Of a DNA stretch of 64,000 bases, positions 34,391-46,631 are shown in pieces. Every line of letters begins with the position of its first letter. Position 1 is the first letter of the stretch. This stretch comes from Dasypus novemcinctus (taxonomy: Eukaryota > Chordata > Mammalia > Cingulata > Dasypodidae), in NCBI RefSeq assembly GCF_030445035.2, contig NC_080699.1:9796001-9860000 (forward strand). Direction: 5' to 3'. The translations under genes and the position numbers were made by a program. The notes beneath the pieces were generated by a model that was not told the origin of the DNA, did not search any database, and worked only from the letters and a program-made list of their open reading frames with translations.

Positions 34391-37300
34391 ATGAGGAGAC
34401 CGTGATTATGCCATTTAACTAACCTGTGTTCATCTGTGGATCTTTCTGAACACTAGAGGGACAACTGAGTTAGCAGCTGGAATTAGATGAGATAAAAGTG
34501 CCAGAAAAAAAGACATTAGGAGTAATGTTTCCATTATAAATATTTTAAAGGCTACATAATATTCCATTATGTAGATAAATCAGTCATGTTTACTCAACAA
34601 TTTCCATACTGAGAGCAGATTAACACAATGAAGCAAACCGAATCTGCACAAGGAAATGACTCACCTAAGAAATGCTTTCTAAGTAGTACAGAGTTAGCTG
34701 TGCTCTCTGCTTTTGTTTGCATTTGCCAAGCACAGCATAGACCGAAGACTCTGTACCAGGAAAGAAAAGGTGATTTCCCAGGGCCTTAACCACATAAAGA
34801 AGAAGCTCCAACCTTCTGCCTTAGACACAGAAGAGGTGTCTATGAAGGCAAAGTATTATCATTACCTCCATTTTACATTCAAGATAAATATTCAAGATAT
34901 CTTAAATCTCACTCGACCTTTAAAAAAATCTCTAATGCCTATAGACTTTGTGAAAACTGTACATAGATTCAAGATATTTAAGGGATAAAAATTAATTTGA
35001 AGCCTAAGGGACTACAAGAAAAATATTTTTGAAAGAGGATAACATATTTTCCACCTGCATCATTAGTCAACCTATAGCCAAAGGCTGCAGTGGAGACTGA
35101 ACGTTGTATCGTCATAAGACACAGTACTCAATAAGAACGATGCAAATGGCAAAGGGTTCAACAACGTCAAACTCAGAAGTTAAGTCTGAAAGTGACAAAA
35201 GTCTGGGTATATAAAACTCCTTGAATACTCTAAAATGCAATCAACATCTGTGGCCCTGTACTTCTAACAGAAGTTTTCTGTGAGCCCTCTGGGTTTCTCT
35301 GGGGAGTATTTAGCTGCAGCCCCACCTTTACAGAAGTAAACAGTTAAACGACTGATCAGAGGCTACATGGCCAGCTTACTCCCTGCAGAAAATATATGAA
35401 AACCTCGCTGGGTACCAAGTTCCAGAGCATGGCCTTAGCACTGGGTGTCACTCATGTCACAGGTGGTCCTTCGCCTGCCTGGGGAGTAGCATGCCCAGGG
35501 CAGGTGTGCTGAGCCTTGGGTAGACCCACTGTGAAGCTCGATCTAGAAGGGAAAGGAGGCACACACTGCTTGGTATGGACACAGAGAGTGCGTTCACTTG
35601 GTAAGTGAATCTCAGGGCTGTAAAGAAGTCAGAACTGAAAAAGCCAGACCATGCTCTCCAGAAATTCTCCCCACGTCTGTTGTGTGCTGTACAGTCTTCA
35701 GCTGCTTTCATTCACCCTGGATGCCCAGAAGGTAAGCAGCACAGGTGCTATTATCCCCATTTTTAAAGATGAGTGAAATAACTTTTTTATAAGCAGTCTA
35801 TAAACATTAACCATTCCAGATCACATCTTTATTCTTTTGCATTTATGTAATACTTCAACCACCAGTTTGTTTTTATTCCTTACACAGTTTCAGTAAGGTA
35901 AGATTGGGGGGGGGGGGAGGTGTTATAGAGTGTAACAGGTGGTGATTATCACGTAATTTTAAATTGGAGGTTACTTCAGGGACCCAGGGAGGTGTGGGGA
36001 GGTTGGAAGTGACCGGTTCTTGGTCACTTCTCCATGTGGCACAGGTGGAACCAGAACCCACAACTTTTTACTTCGAGTCATGTGATTTTTCTTTCTTTTT
36101 TTTTTTCCTCTAACTAGGAAAGCACAGGAAAGACCTGAAAGAGAGCTGACTCATACTCGCACTCAAAACGGGTGGAAGGGAAAAGAAGCAGGGTGTTTCT
36201 CTACAAGCACTTAAAATGCTGCTTTCAGAAAAAGAATAGAACAATTATTCTATTGACTTTTGTAAGGTTAGTTATAATCATGACCCAAAATCTCACTGCC
36301 TTTTGCCAGAGAATTGAAATTCCTTGAAAAAATTTTTTCTGTCTCCTTTTGTCTAAAATTTTCTATTTCAGCTAAATTTGTTACAATGACAACGGCTCAA
36401 AATATGTAAAAATTAAAAGCATTATTCTCAAGACTGAAGCTTGGCATTTTATTGCCTCTAATTAATCTTAGGTTTCTTATATAAATATCTACTTTCATCT
36501 TGTAATGTTTACACAGTAATGCAAGGAAAAGCTTTAATAAAAAATTCTACATTAAAATCAAGGGAAACCTTCAAAGTCTTTTCTTTAATTAATTTTTTTG
36601 CCAGGGACAGAAATGGTTCTAGTTGCTGCAAATGTGCTGGAGAAAGAGATGGGTCTGACCCTTTTTTGTGATGGCTAAAATGGCAGCCAGTAGCCCTGCA
36701 TGGTTATTTCCATTTAAATTAATTAACCTTAAGTAAAGTACAGTTCCTCATGTGCACTAGCCACATTCGAATGCTCAGTAGCCACACGTTGTGGTGCCTC
36801 CCAGACCTGGCAGGGCAGATATGGAGCATTTTCAACACTGCAGAAATTTTTTGTCGAGTGCTGGTGTTTACATCAGCATGGGGACAAAACAAATATTTCC
36901 CAACCACTCTGTCATGAAAGGCAGTGTGGGAAAATAATTACCTGTGCCTTATTGTAAATGTTACACCTGTTCTATTGTAGATGTTGCAGTTCTGATAGCA
37001 AACAGCTGCTCGGTAGTTTCCCAATAAATACGAGGTGGAAACTAGGGTTGAGGCTCTCGGTTCCAGAAGCTGTAAATCCCCTGGTCTCAGCTTTATCTCC
37101 TTTCTTGTGTCTCTCTCTGAGTCTCTCTCTCTGTCCCTTTATTTTGTAAGTTCTGCGTTGCCTTCCCTTCGAGCCAACCTATTGTGAGCTGACTGCAGCA
37201 AGGCAGGATGGAGAAATTTCACGTCTTTCTTTCCTTTGCTGCTTCTTAAGTTTTTGGCTCTTGACTGAATGGACGAGCCTCGGGGACATACATGCTAAAA

Positions 37301-37984
37301 AAACAGCCAGTATTAATTTGAAAGTTCACCAGACTTTGAGGGCGCATTCTGCTCCCTGATTGGGCATCATCACGGGAAGAGAGGACCTGAGAAGCGCCAT
37401 CCTCTAATTGTCAAAAAGAGCATATGTTTTCTGAAAGCATCCCTTTTTAAAAATCACTGCCACAAGTATCTTTCATAGTCTATATATTCCAAGAGGCATA
37501 GAATGGTTGTTGGAAAAAAGGAAAAAAAAAACTACTTTAACACAGTGTATAGAAATTTTTGAGAAAAGAAATAAAGATGGTAACATTTTACTGCTCAGTG
37601 ACGAACGCTCAAAGCCCCACAGGAGGAGCCTAAGCTGTGAAAGAAGCCAGGGTATTAGCTTCACCGGGTATTCTGTAATTCCCTGGACTGTTCTCCTTCA
37701 ACGCAGACGACTGAAATTTTTGTGGGAAATCACACAGCCCTGCTTAGTGTGACAAGTTCTAGCCTAAATGCCCCTCACAGCTCCTCAGTTACAGGCATGA
37801 GCTGGGGAAACTCGTTTCTTGTCTCTCTGAGGCAAAAATACAAACCCAGAACTAACAGGAAAAATGAACTAGGCTATTTCCCTCATGAGCCTGAGTGCCA
37901 GCTACCCCATTTCTGGAAATGGAACAAGGCTTCTGCTGTTTTTCATGGCGCACTTGACAGGCTAATAGCTGTGACACAATTCAA

Positions 37985-38220
37985 GGGGATTGTGGAAAAT
38001 TTTATTTTTTATTAGAGAAGATTTAGGTTTACAGAAAAATCGTGCAGAAAATAGAGAGTTCCCCTATACCACCCTACTAATGACACCTTGCCTTAGTATA
38101 GGACATTTGTTAAACTTCCTAAAAAAACACTTGTATGATTGTACTTTTAACTATATTCCTTCATTTACAATAGGCTTCACTGTGTTGGACAGTTCTTTGT
38201 CACGGCTATTTTAGGATTCT
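37985..38220. mobile_element. L1-derived fragment
   Basis: AGAGAGTTCCCCTATACCAC and TAGTATAGGACATTTGTTAA are part of a widespread L1-derived repeat. Confidence 0.55.
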
Positions 38221-39339
38221 AGGGGAAATATAACAGGAATCTTTGTTCTGGGTATGCAGTTACCAATGGTTATTGTTTTGTCCCTTTGTCCAGCACTTGG
38301 CAGAGTGATTTTTGCAGTTCTGCAGAGTCCTAGAAGTAAAACTATTGGGACACATGTTTTAAAGAGCTGCTCTAGGGAAGAGCTTCAAGAGATGGGAGCA
38401 CTTTAGCTCCACTCACGTGACTGAACACCAAGCAAGGACCCTCCTTTCCAGATAAACTTGTGAACAGAAATTTACAGGGAGCAGCTACTATGTACAGAGA
38501 TGAGAAAGGAGCAGAGAGAGAAGGAGAGTGGCCAGGCCCTTCTGAGCTCTTCACAGTCATCCGTCGCGAACAGAGAATGCTTCTGGGTGAGTGGCTAACT
38601 CTGCTCTTTCCAGAGTAAACAGTTTTAAAAATCAGACTGAAACTTCTACCTGCGAATAGAGTCAGGATGAAAAGAAAACACTCTCTACTTATAACCAAGG
38701 CCTGAACGTGCATGTCCCTCCTCACCATTTTTACGAAGTAGAGATCTTGCCACTTCCTCAATCATTTTAACTCCAACCTGATTATTGTACTCTGCATTTA
38801 CCCTCAGGGTATGACTAAACATTATACAATTTAGGTTCTTAGAAGCGAAGGACAATGTCCAACCTAGAGTTCAGCCGGTCACACAAAAATAAAACAAAAT
38901 GAACACAGATGAGGGCATTCTCGGGATATGAGAACATTTTCTTTTCCTTTGAGAACTGGAGGGTGGAGTAAGCTGTTCTTACAACCAAGACAATATGTTC
39001 TATACGGATCTAAAATAATATGCTTCCCCTGTCTAAGATAAGCGTGGTCATCGTGGCCTACGACTTCCTACATTTGCTAAGTTGAAAATGCCAGTTAAGA
39101 TTTACCAATTTTTATCCAGCCCAGAAGTCACCACCTAAATTATTATTATTGTTCTCAGGCTAAAATGAAAATCCTGTTTTATAAAACCGGTGATTTTATG
39201 TCGGGAGAACTATCTATTCCTTTGCTTTGGTGGCTACTGACGGAAAGCAACTCAAGCAATAATTCCAATTTGACCCCTAATTTGTATTTTTAAACCTATT
39301 TTGGCACCATGTTCTATAGCTTACAAAATGCATTTCACG

Positions 39340-39520
39340 TGCATTTCTTTTTTTTAATCCTCAGAACAACTCTGTAAGGGTTCATTTGGTGTAATTTCTT
39401 AGCCCCATTTTACATACGTGAAAACTAAGACCTAAACTTCAGTGATTTGCATGTGCCCCCAAGATCAGGAAGTGACAGAGCTGCATCAGCTCAGCCTTCT
39501 GACTCCTCTCCAGCCCACGC
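39340..39520 (-). repeat. MIR SINE fragment, antisense
   Basis: AGCCCCATTTTACATACGTG, AAAACTAAGACCTAAACTTC and GTGACAGAGCTGCATCAGCT follow the antisense MIR core. Confidence 0.65.
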
Positions 39521-39539
39521 CTTCTTCTATGCTCAACAG

Positions 39540-39702
39540 CTGGATATTTAAAAGAAAGAGCACTGTTCTCCCAGTGAAGCGAACATAGACTTTGGGACCT
39601 GCTGACAGAAGTTCAAGTCCTGGCTCTGTGATTTACCGGCCAACTTACTGATCCTACTAGGCCTCAGTTTCCTCATCTAGAAAAAGAATAAAAATAGCTC
39701 CT
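39540..39702 (+). repeat. MIR SINE, left part, split by an L1 insertion
   Basis: GTTCAAGTCCTGGCTCTGTG, ATTTACCGGCCAACTTACTG and CTCAGTTTCCTCATCTAG are a good MIR match. It resumes at 40092-40150 (CACCTCTCATACAGATTGTTG, then GCTAATGAGTAC) after the L1 unit. Confidence 0.75.
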
Positions 39703-40091
39703 GAACTATTGTGATTAGCAATGGAAGAAATTGTAGCATTGATGTGGAGAAAGTGGCCATGGTAGCTGCCGAGGGTAGGGACAGGGAAGAAGAGATATGA
39801 TGCGCGGGCATTTTCAGGACTTGGAGTTGTCCTGGGTGGTACTGCAGGGACAGATGCTGGACACTGTATGTCCTGCCATGGCCCACTCGGTAGACTGGGG
39901 GAGAATGTAAACTACAATGTAAATCATTATCCATGTGGTGCAGCAGTGCTCCAAAATGTATCACCAAATGCAATGAATGTGCCACGATGATGAAAGGTTG
40001 TTGATCTGGGAGGAGGGGGGTAAGGGGGGTAAGGGGATATGGGACCTCATATTTTTTGAAGGTAACATTAAAAAAATAATAGAGAGAGAAG
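39703..40091 (+). mobile_element. Xenarthran L1-like 3' unit, copy 3 (5'-truncated)
   Basis: Only the last 390 bases of the unit are present, ending in AACATTAAAAAAATAAT. The 12-base target-site duplications AAAATAGCTCCT (39691-39702) and AAAATAGCACCT (40092-40103) differ by one base. The insertion splits a MIR and lies opposite to PDGFD. Confidence 0.9.
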
Positions 40092-40817
40092 AAAATAGCA
40101 CCTCTCATACAGATTGTTGAGAAGTTGCTAAGTGAGCTAATGAGTACTTACAAAAGAGCATCACATCCTAAATGCTGGAGAAGATTTGCTATTCTTATTA
40201 TTAAAGGAAATAATACCTTTACATTTTTGTTTTTCTTATATCTTTATATGTACTTTTGTTTCTTTAACAAATCAAAAGGTGATCCCCAGGTATCACTCAA
40301 TGGTATATAGGAAAAATGAGCATTTTTAGAAGAAAAACACTTTTTAATTCAGAGAATGTAAAGGTCTCTGCCTTTGTATATTTTCTGACAATTTATATTT
40401 TATCTTTACTGTGCTTAAGTTTTAAATTAAAGTTTGGCTCTTAGCATTGTCTTAAAGCAGCCTGAATTTTGCACTCATATCCCATAAATGAATAACGCCA
40501 CATTTCTAGAAAGGGGCCAAATAAGCTCAGAAATTACTGTAACACATATATGATTATAGAATCCAGTAGGGCTGTGGTCAATCCATTTGGCATATTGTGC
40601 GAGTGATTCAAAGGAGCCCCTTCTGCAGGAAGGACTTGGGGCGCCTGGCTTGGTGAGCCCAGCGTCGGGTAGGAGTTCTACTCCAGTCTATCTCCCTGGC
40701 TGGGTGTCCTTGTGCAGTGAACAACCTCAACAACCATGGCAACAGCCCTGCGTTCCAGCCCCCTCGAGGCTCTATGACTGATAGCAGAAAAGAGCAGAAC
40801 GCAGTGAAAGCACATAC

Positions 40818-41032
40818 CTCGTGGTACTTCTTCACGGTTTTCCCTGAAGAGCAGGTGCAGGACTTCCAGTTGACGGTTCCACAGCCGCAGTTGCCGCCGC
40901 AGCGCTGCACGAGGAGGCACCGCGGGAAGAAGACGACGTTGGTCAGCCTCAGCTCCTCCCTCAGGCTGACCGAGTAGTTCCTGGGAGTGCAGCTGTACCG
41001 CTTGACGTCGTCGTTGAGTCTGTCCAGGTCAA
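40818..41032 (-). CDS. PDGFD: PDGFD exon 6: core of the PDGF/VEGF cystine-knot domain
   Basis: This exon encodes most of the receptor-binding growth factor domain of PDGF-D. It is flanked by the acceptor TTGCAG (41033-41038) and the donor GTATGT (40812-40817). It starts with two bases that complete a split Val codon from exon 5, then runs 71 codons ending KKYHE. Key segments are DLDRLNDD at the start, RYSCTPRNYS with an N-glycosylation sequon (NYS), NVVFFPRCLLVQRCGGNCGC, and the NWKSCTC segment. Seven cysteines lie at exon residues 14, 38, 44, 48, 50, 58 and 60, in PDGF-family spacing. Against human PDGFD as I remember it, only about seven residues differ, all mild. The exon ends in phase 0, which fits exon 7. 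PDGFC is the nearest alternative, but its sequence in this region is clearly different. Confidence 0.97.
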
Positions 41033-41579
41033 CTGCAAGACAAACAGGCACACTGGAGAGACCCGTGTGTCTGCAAGCAGGGAGGGTGGAGCACGGCACG
41101 ACCCCAGCCCTGCCTCTCAGTCACTACCCTGGAACCCCAAGGTGGGAAATCCAACTTTTCTTCTTGATCCCATCAGTCTTCCAAAAATAGTTTTAAAAAA
41201 TCTTGGCTAAAATCTCTACCTGAGTTCAAATTTCCATTTTGCACCGTTTTTAATGCAAACCTAGGTTCGGAGGAAAGAAAATAAAAGTGTACAGTAATTT
41301 AAAATATTTGCTTTTATCATGTCTTTTTTTTAAAAAAAAAAATCTCTTCTTGATTCTATATAAATTTTCACTCATAAGCCATGACTCAAATATAATTTGA
41401 GTTATAGTGGGGACATAATAGGGGCAGTGTAATATATTTATGTAGCAATAAAATTTTATGAATAAATGCTAGGAAAAAGAAGGTTCTAGCTTCATTTTAA
41501 TTCCAAGGTCAACCAAAGTGTTAAAGAACATGGTGTGTTTGGGAGGGTGGGGCATAATTGTGTTCTGGGTCCCAGAGGG

Positions 41580-41815
41580 CTGTAGAGCATAGTGGTTAGC
41601 AGCCTGAGCTCTGCAGGAAACTGTAATTGCCTTTGCCTCATGGATATGCCTCTTTTTTAGTTGGAAAATCACTTAATTGCTCCAAAGCTCAGCTTCTCGT
41701 TGATAACATGGAAAGAGTATAACTTTACTAATTTCACAGCAGTACTTTAAGGGTTGGATATAGTACGCCTGGTATTCAATTAAAGCTGGTTATTATTATT
41801 CATCCTGATTCATTT
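41580..41815 (+). repeat. MIR SINE
   Basis: TAGAGCATAGTGGTTAGCAG with CTGAGCTCTGCAGGAAACTG at the head, AGTTGGAAAATCACTTAATTG in the middle and GCTGGTTATTATTATTC at the end span nearly the whole MIR. Confidence 0.7.
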
Positions 41816-44239
41816 GATTTTTTCCCCTTAAAATCAAAACAATTAAAACAATCAAAATTTAAAACAACAACAACAAAACTTTCAGATCTCTCTCCCTCTC
41901 TACTTCTCTTTTATTCATTATTTACTGTAACTGATGAGCAAAGGGGTATGGTTAATGGGACGTCCGTGAACTAAGAACTAAACTCTAAATTTCCAAATTT
42001 AAGACATAAATATTAACTTGAATGAAATGTGTGTTCTTCTTTTATATATGTTAAATTTTCCTGTGTGTTCTCAGAATCCATCCAGTCATCCATCCATGTG
42101 GCATCGAGTGCTCTGAGAGGTGAGCCCTGACAGGACCATCTTCTCACAGAATGCACTGAGGATAGCATCACTGGGCTCACACAGGCTCCACCACCATTTC
42201 CTCAGGTAGCAGCGAGGCCAGCCCAGGGGAAATCACACAAATACGTAGCGGAGACCACCAGGGTTCCCCTGGACTCTAGCCCCAGCAAGGGACTTCAACC
42301 CAAATGCTCGAGGGACAGGACGGCAGAGACCAAAGGCCAGGCTGCGCCTGGGGGAAAGCAGAGGCAAGGCGGAGGCCAGGAGGCGAATCCACGTAGCCCC
42401 CAGGGTCGCTGCTTTCACTGGTGGTCAGAACAGGACAGTCACACGGCTGCACGGCCCCCTGAAGAAGGGACTGGCCAGCCAGGGGGCGGCGGCCCTGTCC
42501 CTGAGCGTATTTTAACGTGTGCAATGACACTTGGATTCACAAGGGCACTGTGCAGCAAACTCAGAACTATAACATGCTGAGCCCAGGACACTGCGGGGGC
42601 TGAGTGGAGGCTAAATAATCACTGTGCATAATTTATGGCTGGTTTTTTTTTCCCTTTGTAAAGACATGTCATAAGTTTAGTTATAATCAATCCAGATTTA
42701 AATGGAATGAACTCTGTCTTGGGAAAGGAACCATTTTATTGCTGCTAAAGCCCGGAAAATAACTGCAAGCAAAGCAGGAAAGATTACATAAATGGATTAA
42801 GAAGTGCAGCAATCATCCATTACAAGTGTCACCTTGAGATAAATACTGATGGGCTTGGGACAGGGCTGTGCAGAGGGCCAAATCTGCTGCCTGCGATAAT
42901 GGAATGTATCTGTCCAACACGGAGGGGTAAAGAGGTGTTTGCAGCAGGGAGGGGTAGTGCTGTGTGGGAGGGCAGGCAGGATCAGCGAGTGAGAGCACCC
43001 AGACCTGACTTGGGTTCAGCCCTCGCCTAGGACACTGCGCAGACGATGAATTTAGTGGGTGTCATTTACCCACGGCATGAAGGGGTAAAAGTGGAGCTGA
43101 AGCCCTCCTGCCCTCTGAGCTGTGGCCTCTGTCACATCAAGCTCAGCATGGGGACGCTGTAAGCCAGCAGCTGCAGGAAGCCAATGAGGTGCTGAGCAGG
43201 TACAACCTCAGCTCCGGGGGGTATCCAAGCCCAACTGCAGCACACCTGCCCCCTGGGGACTGAGCTAATAAGCCCCATGCTCAATCTGGGGTCTTGAGAA
43301 CCCAGAATAAGGCAGGTCTGCCTCACTCCCCCTCGCAAGGAAACTGCTGGCACAGCACAACGGCTCTAGTGTCTAGCCTCGTTGCTTCCGCTTCTTCCCC
43401 ACCCTGGGGAGGTTTACAGTGCTGTCAGTTTTAAGCATCAGTGACTGAAAACTGCAGCCCGGTGTGACTGCTGCAGAGTCCTGCTGCCCTACTTGTCAGG
43501 GCATGGAAACCACCAAGGCACGCACTTTAGAGCTAGAACTAAAAGGTTCTGACCGGATGCAAATAACTGCAACGCAAGCTTGCAGGCTTTCTGCAGGGGC
43601 TATTAGCTTCCACTCAAAGCAGGCGACTAGGCAGTGCAGCAGGGCGCGGAGCCAGGCTTGCGTCTGAGCTGCAGTTAAGGTGCTCCATTCGGAAGGGGGC
43701 TGGGGGAACCTTCTGGAAGGGAGTCAGGCCGAGCGGGGCAAATCCAGGCTGAGGGGCTGCCCTTTTCCAACCCTGCTTTAGTCTCCATGGATGTCAGTAC
43801 AGAGCAGCAAGGAGGCTCCAAATGTGAGTGCAAAGCCCATGCGTTTGGAACCGAGTGCCCTTGTTTCACCCAGGTGTACATAATGTTACAATCCTGCCTT
43901 TGCTCTCCTTTTGAGTTTGAGACTTGCTTTTTGGAGGATGGACACCATCAGTCAAGGTTTCTGAGCTGCCTGCTGTCCACCTGCTGGAAGGCAGAGGCGG
44001 CTCGGGAGCCCTCCAAGGCTGCCTCTGAATGTGCTAAATCAGGGCTAATGCTAATGCAATGGAGAGCATCCTTCCTTCTGCACCACCAGCCCCAAAGTGT
44101 AGTCACAGAGGAGTCCTGGGCATGATCAGAAGCCTGGGATCTGAGCACTGGAGTGGGAATGTGTGAAGTGATGGTACACTGGTGATCGCACAGCCTTGCT
44201 CGGCAGGGGCAGGAGAGAGCCGGTCTCTCTGATCCTGAC

Positions 44240-44405
44240 CACGTATATGACTGAGTGTCAGGCACTGTGAAATCCTCATAAATGCTATCAGTATGTGCCC
44301 CATCCCTGCCCTTGCTTTCACGGTTGAGAAAATGGAGCCTTTCAGAAGGGAAGCAGCAACTGCACGCAGCAAGTGGCAGAGCCAGGGCCTGAACCCAGGG
44401 TTTTT
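44240..44405 (-). repeat. MIR SINE, antisense
   Basis: GAGAAAATGGAGCCTTTCAG, GCAGCAAGTGGCAGAGCCAG and GGGCCTGAACCCAGG follow the antisense MIR. Confidence 0.7.
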
Positions 44406-45085
44406 AATGGTCCTTGACCTTGCAAGCTCCAGTCTGAAGCTCTGAAGGACAGTGCCAAGGGCAGCTGCCCCCAGCTTCTAGGTCCTTCTCACGTGAGGTG
44501 CAATCGCTGTACAAAAGGCCTGACTTCCCGGGTGTGTTGAAGGGCCCTGAGCCTTCATTTTCAAGATGTTGTCAATTACACATCCTGAGCAGGCACACAC
44601 ATTCACCTTGCAGGTTCTACTGGAGAAGTGCACTGTGTTCTGCCTAATGCCCAGGCAGCTGCAAGGAGCCCAGTTTTTGCTCTGGTCTTGTGCAATATAA
44701 TGAGTTTCATTCTTTTTGTTGGGACTTTTCCTAATGCAAGCTCTTCATTTTGCACTCGTTTCTCCTCGATCCCCTTCTTGCCTTGCCAACTGTAATTTGT
44801 GCCATGAGAACCAATCATCTGGATGGGTTATAGCAATCAGTGTCTTCAGTGGGAACGAATGCCTGCATCCTAGAGATGCTCTGTATAGGACAGGTAAAGC
44901 CAAAACCATATTTCACATACTCGGCAAAATGGCATGGATAGTGATCAGCCTAAGATAAAATTGCAAGTGCAAAAATTCATTGTGAGACAAACAAGCTCAT
45001 CACTTTGAATGTGAGAAAGCACTTTTTGTTTTTCCGATGCATTTTTTTTTTAAAACTGACGGTTCCTCCCCCACCCCTGAGATGA

Positions 45086-45120
45086 CTCCCTTGTCTGTTT
45101 GCTCATTGTTCACTCTCATT
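45086..45120 (-). mobile_element. Older DAS-type SINE, left remnant
   Basis: This short piece (ACTCCCTTGTCTGTTTGCTC) is followed by a newer SINE and then the tRNA-head part at 45529-45627. Its SINE origin is an inference from the order. Confidence 0.4.
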
Positions 45121-45514
45121 TTTTTTTTTTTTAAAGATTTATTTATTTATTATTTAATTCCCCCCCTCCCCTGGTTGTCTGTTCTTGGTGTCTATTTGCT
45201 GCGTCTTGTTTCTTTGTCTGCTTTTGTTTCTTTGTCCGCTTCTGTTGTCGTCAGCGGCACAGGAAGTGTGGGTGGCACCATTCCTGGGCAGGCTGCACTT
45301 TCTTTTCATGCTGGGCAGCTTTCCTCACGGGCGCACTCCTTGCACGTGGGGGCTCCCCTACACGGGGGACACCCTTGCGTGGCACGGCACTCCTTGCGCG
45401 CATCAGCGCTGCGCATGGCCAGCTCCACACAGGTCAAGGAGGCCCGGGGTTTGAACCACGGACCTCCCATATGGTAGACGGACGCCCTAACCACTGGGCC
45501 AAAGTCCGTTTCCC
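45121..45514 (-). mobile_element. DAS-type SINE, antisense, inserted in or beside an older SINE
   Basis: Perfect 14-base target-site duplications TGTTCACTCTCATT flank it at 45107-45120 and 45515-45528. It has a T-rich tail at the left (45121-45160) and a tRNA-like head at the right (minus GGGAAACGGACTTTGGCCCA). It is in the same orientation as PDGFD. Confidence 0.93.
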
Positions 45515-45528
45515 TGTTCACTCTCATT

Positions 45529-45627
45529 GTCTGCTCACTGTCTGTCTTCTTTGAAGGCACCGGGAAGTGAACCTGGGACCTTACATGTGGGAGGCAGGAG
45601 CTCAAATGGTTGAGCCACATCCACTCT
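45529..45627 (-). mobile_element. Older DAS-type SINE head
   Basis: AAGGCACCGGGAAGTGAACC, TGGGACCTTACATGTGGGAG and GGTTGAGCCACATCC are the antisense tRNA-like head of a SINE subfamily similar to that at 18239-18701. Confidence 0.7.
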
Positions 45628-46082
45628 CTTACCATGTATTTTGAAGTCAATGCTTCTTCTGTTCAAGAGGAAGATGGTTTTTGGGGTCAGTCTCTTGAGT
45701 GTCAAATTATCTGGGCTTTCAGTGTGCCGTTCTTTCATCAGTCTTTAGTCAGTTATGTGTATTGCCAGTCTCTTTCTTATCTTCCAGAGTTTGCTAGACT
45801 GTACAATTAAACTTCTACACATTCTTAGAGGTAGTCACTAATCATTTTATAATAATGGAGTCCAGTCTTTATATTGCTAAAATTCAATTGTTTCAGTAGG
45901 CTGGCTGCAGCCACCTGCATATTAGCACGTTTAATACACGGCAATGGCTTGAGAAGAGTGAATACAGGACTTAAGCCTATGCTCTTTTCATCGCACCATG
46001 TATTGTCAGTTTATTTTATCCTTCTGTAGCCTCTTGATCTGCTCCACCTTTTAAATCTTCTAGGGTCCAAGTCAAAAGGCAC

Positions 46083-46631
46083 TGTATTAGTCAGCCAAAG
46101 GGGTGCTGATATAAAATACCAGAAATTGGTTGGTTTTTATAAAGGATATTTCTTTCAGGTAGGAGCTTCCAGATACCAGGCCATAAAGCATAAGTTACTT
46201 TTCTCACCAAAGTCTATTTTCACGGTTTGGAGCAAGATGGCTGCCAATGTCTGCAAGGGTTCAGGCTTCCTGGGTTCCTCTCTTCCCAGGTCTTGCTTCT
46301 CTCTGGGCTCAGGGTGCCTCTCTTCCTGGGACTTGCTTCTCTTTCTTTCTTCCCGGGGCTCCAGCTTAAGGTTTCAGCATCAAATTCCAACATCAAAATT
46401 CCAATATCAAAAACCCTCCAACTCTGTTCTTTGCCATGCCTTTTATCTGTGAGTGCCCACCCACCAAGGGGTGGGAGTCAACACCCTACTGGCATAAGAG
46501 GTTTACATAATTACTTAAACAAGTAAACCTCTGAATCCAATATAATCTCCGATGCCCAGGGGAAAAGACAAGTTTACAAACATGATCCAATATTTCTTTT
46601 TGGAATTCATTAATAATATCAAACTGCTACA
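46083..46631 (-). mobile_element. LTR of a MaLR/ERVL-like element (3' LTR in element orientation)
   Basis: 549 bases beginning TGTATTAGTCAGCC and ending AAACTGCTACA in plus coordinates, so on the minus strand it starts TGTAGCAGTTTG and ends ACTAATACA. It matches the LTR at 48182-48781 along its length, with fewer of the internal CTTCCTGGG.CTTGCTTCTC units. It is preceded by GGCAC (46078-46082), the 5-base target duplicate. Confidence 0.92.

Larger units (their letters stand above)
30501..40817 (-). other. PDGFD: PDGFD intron 6 (10.3 kb)
   Basis: Bounded by the donor GTATGT (40812-40817) and the acceptor CCCTAG (30501-30506). It contains MIR pieces (31240-31420, 39340-39520, 39540-39702), an LTR-like fragment (32040-32280), L1-derived fragments (34080-34390, 37985-38220) and an L1 3' unit (39703-40091). 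A 12-base G run lies at 35906-35917. The remainder, including 32570-34000 and 34400-37950, shows no gene or clear repeat. Confidence 0.9.

Noticed and set aside
40608..41099. 163-residue minus frame taken as one gene
   Set aside because: Only 40818-41032 is coding (PDGFD exon 6). The rest of the frame is intron read through the splice sites.
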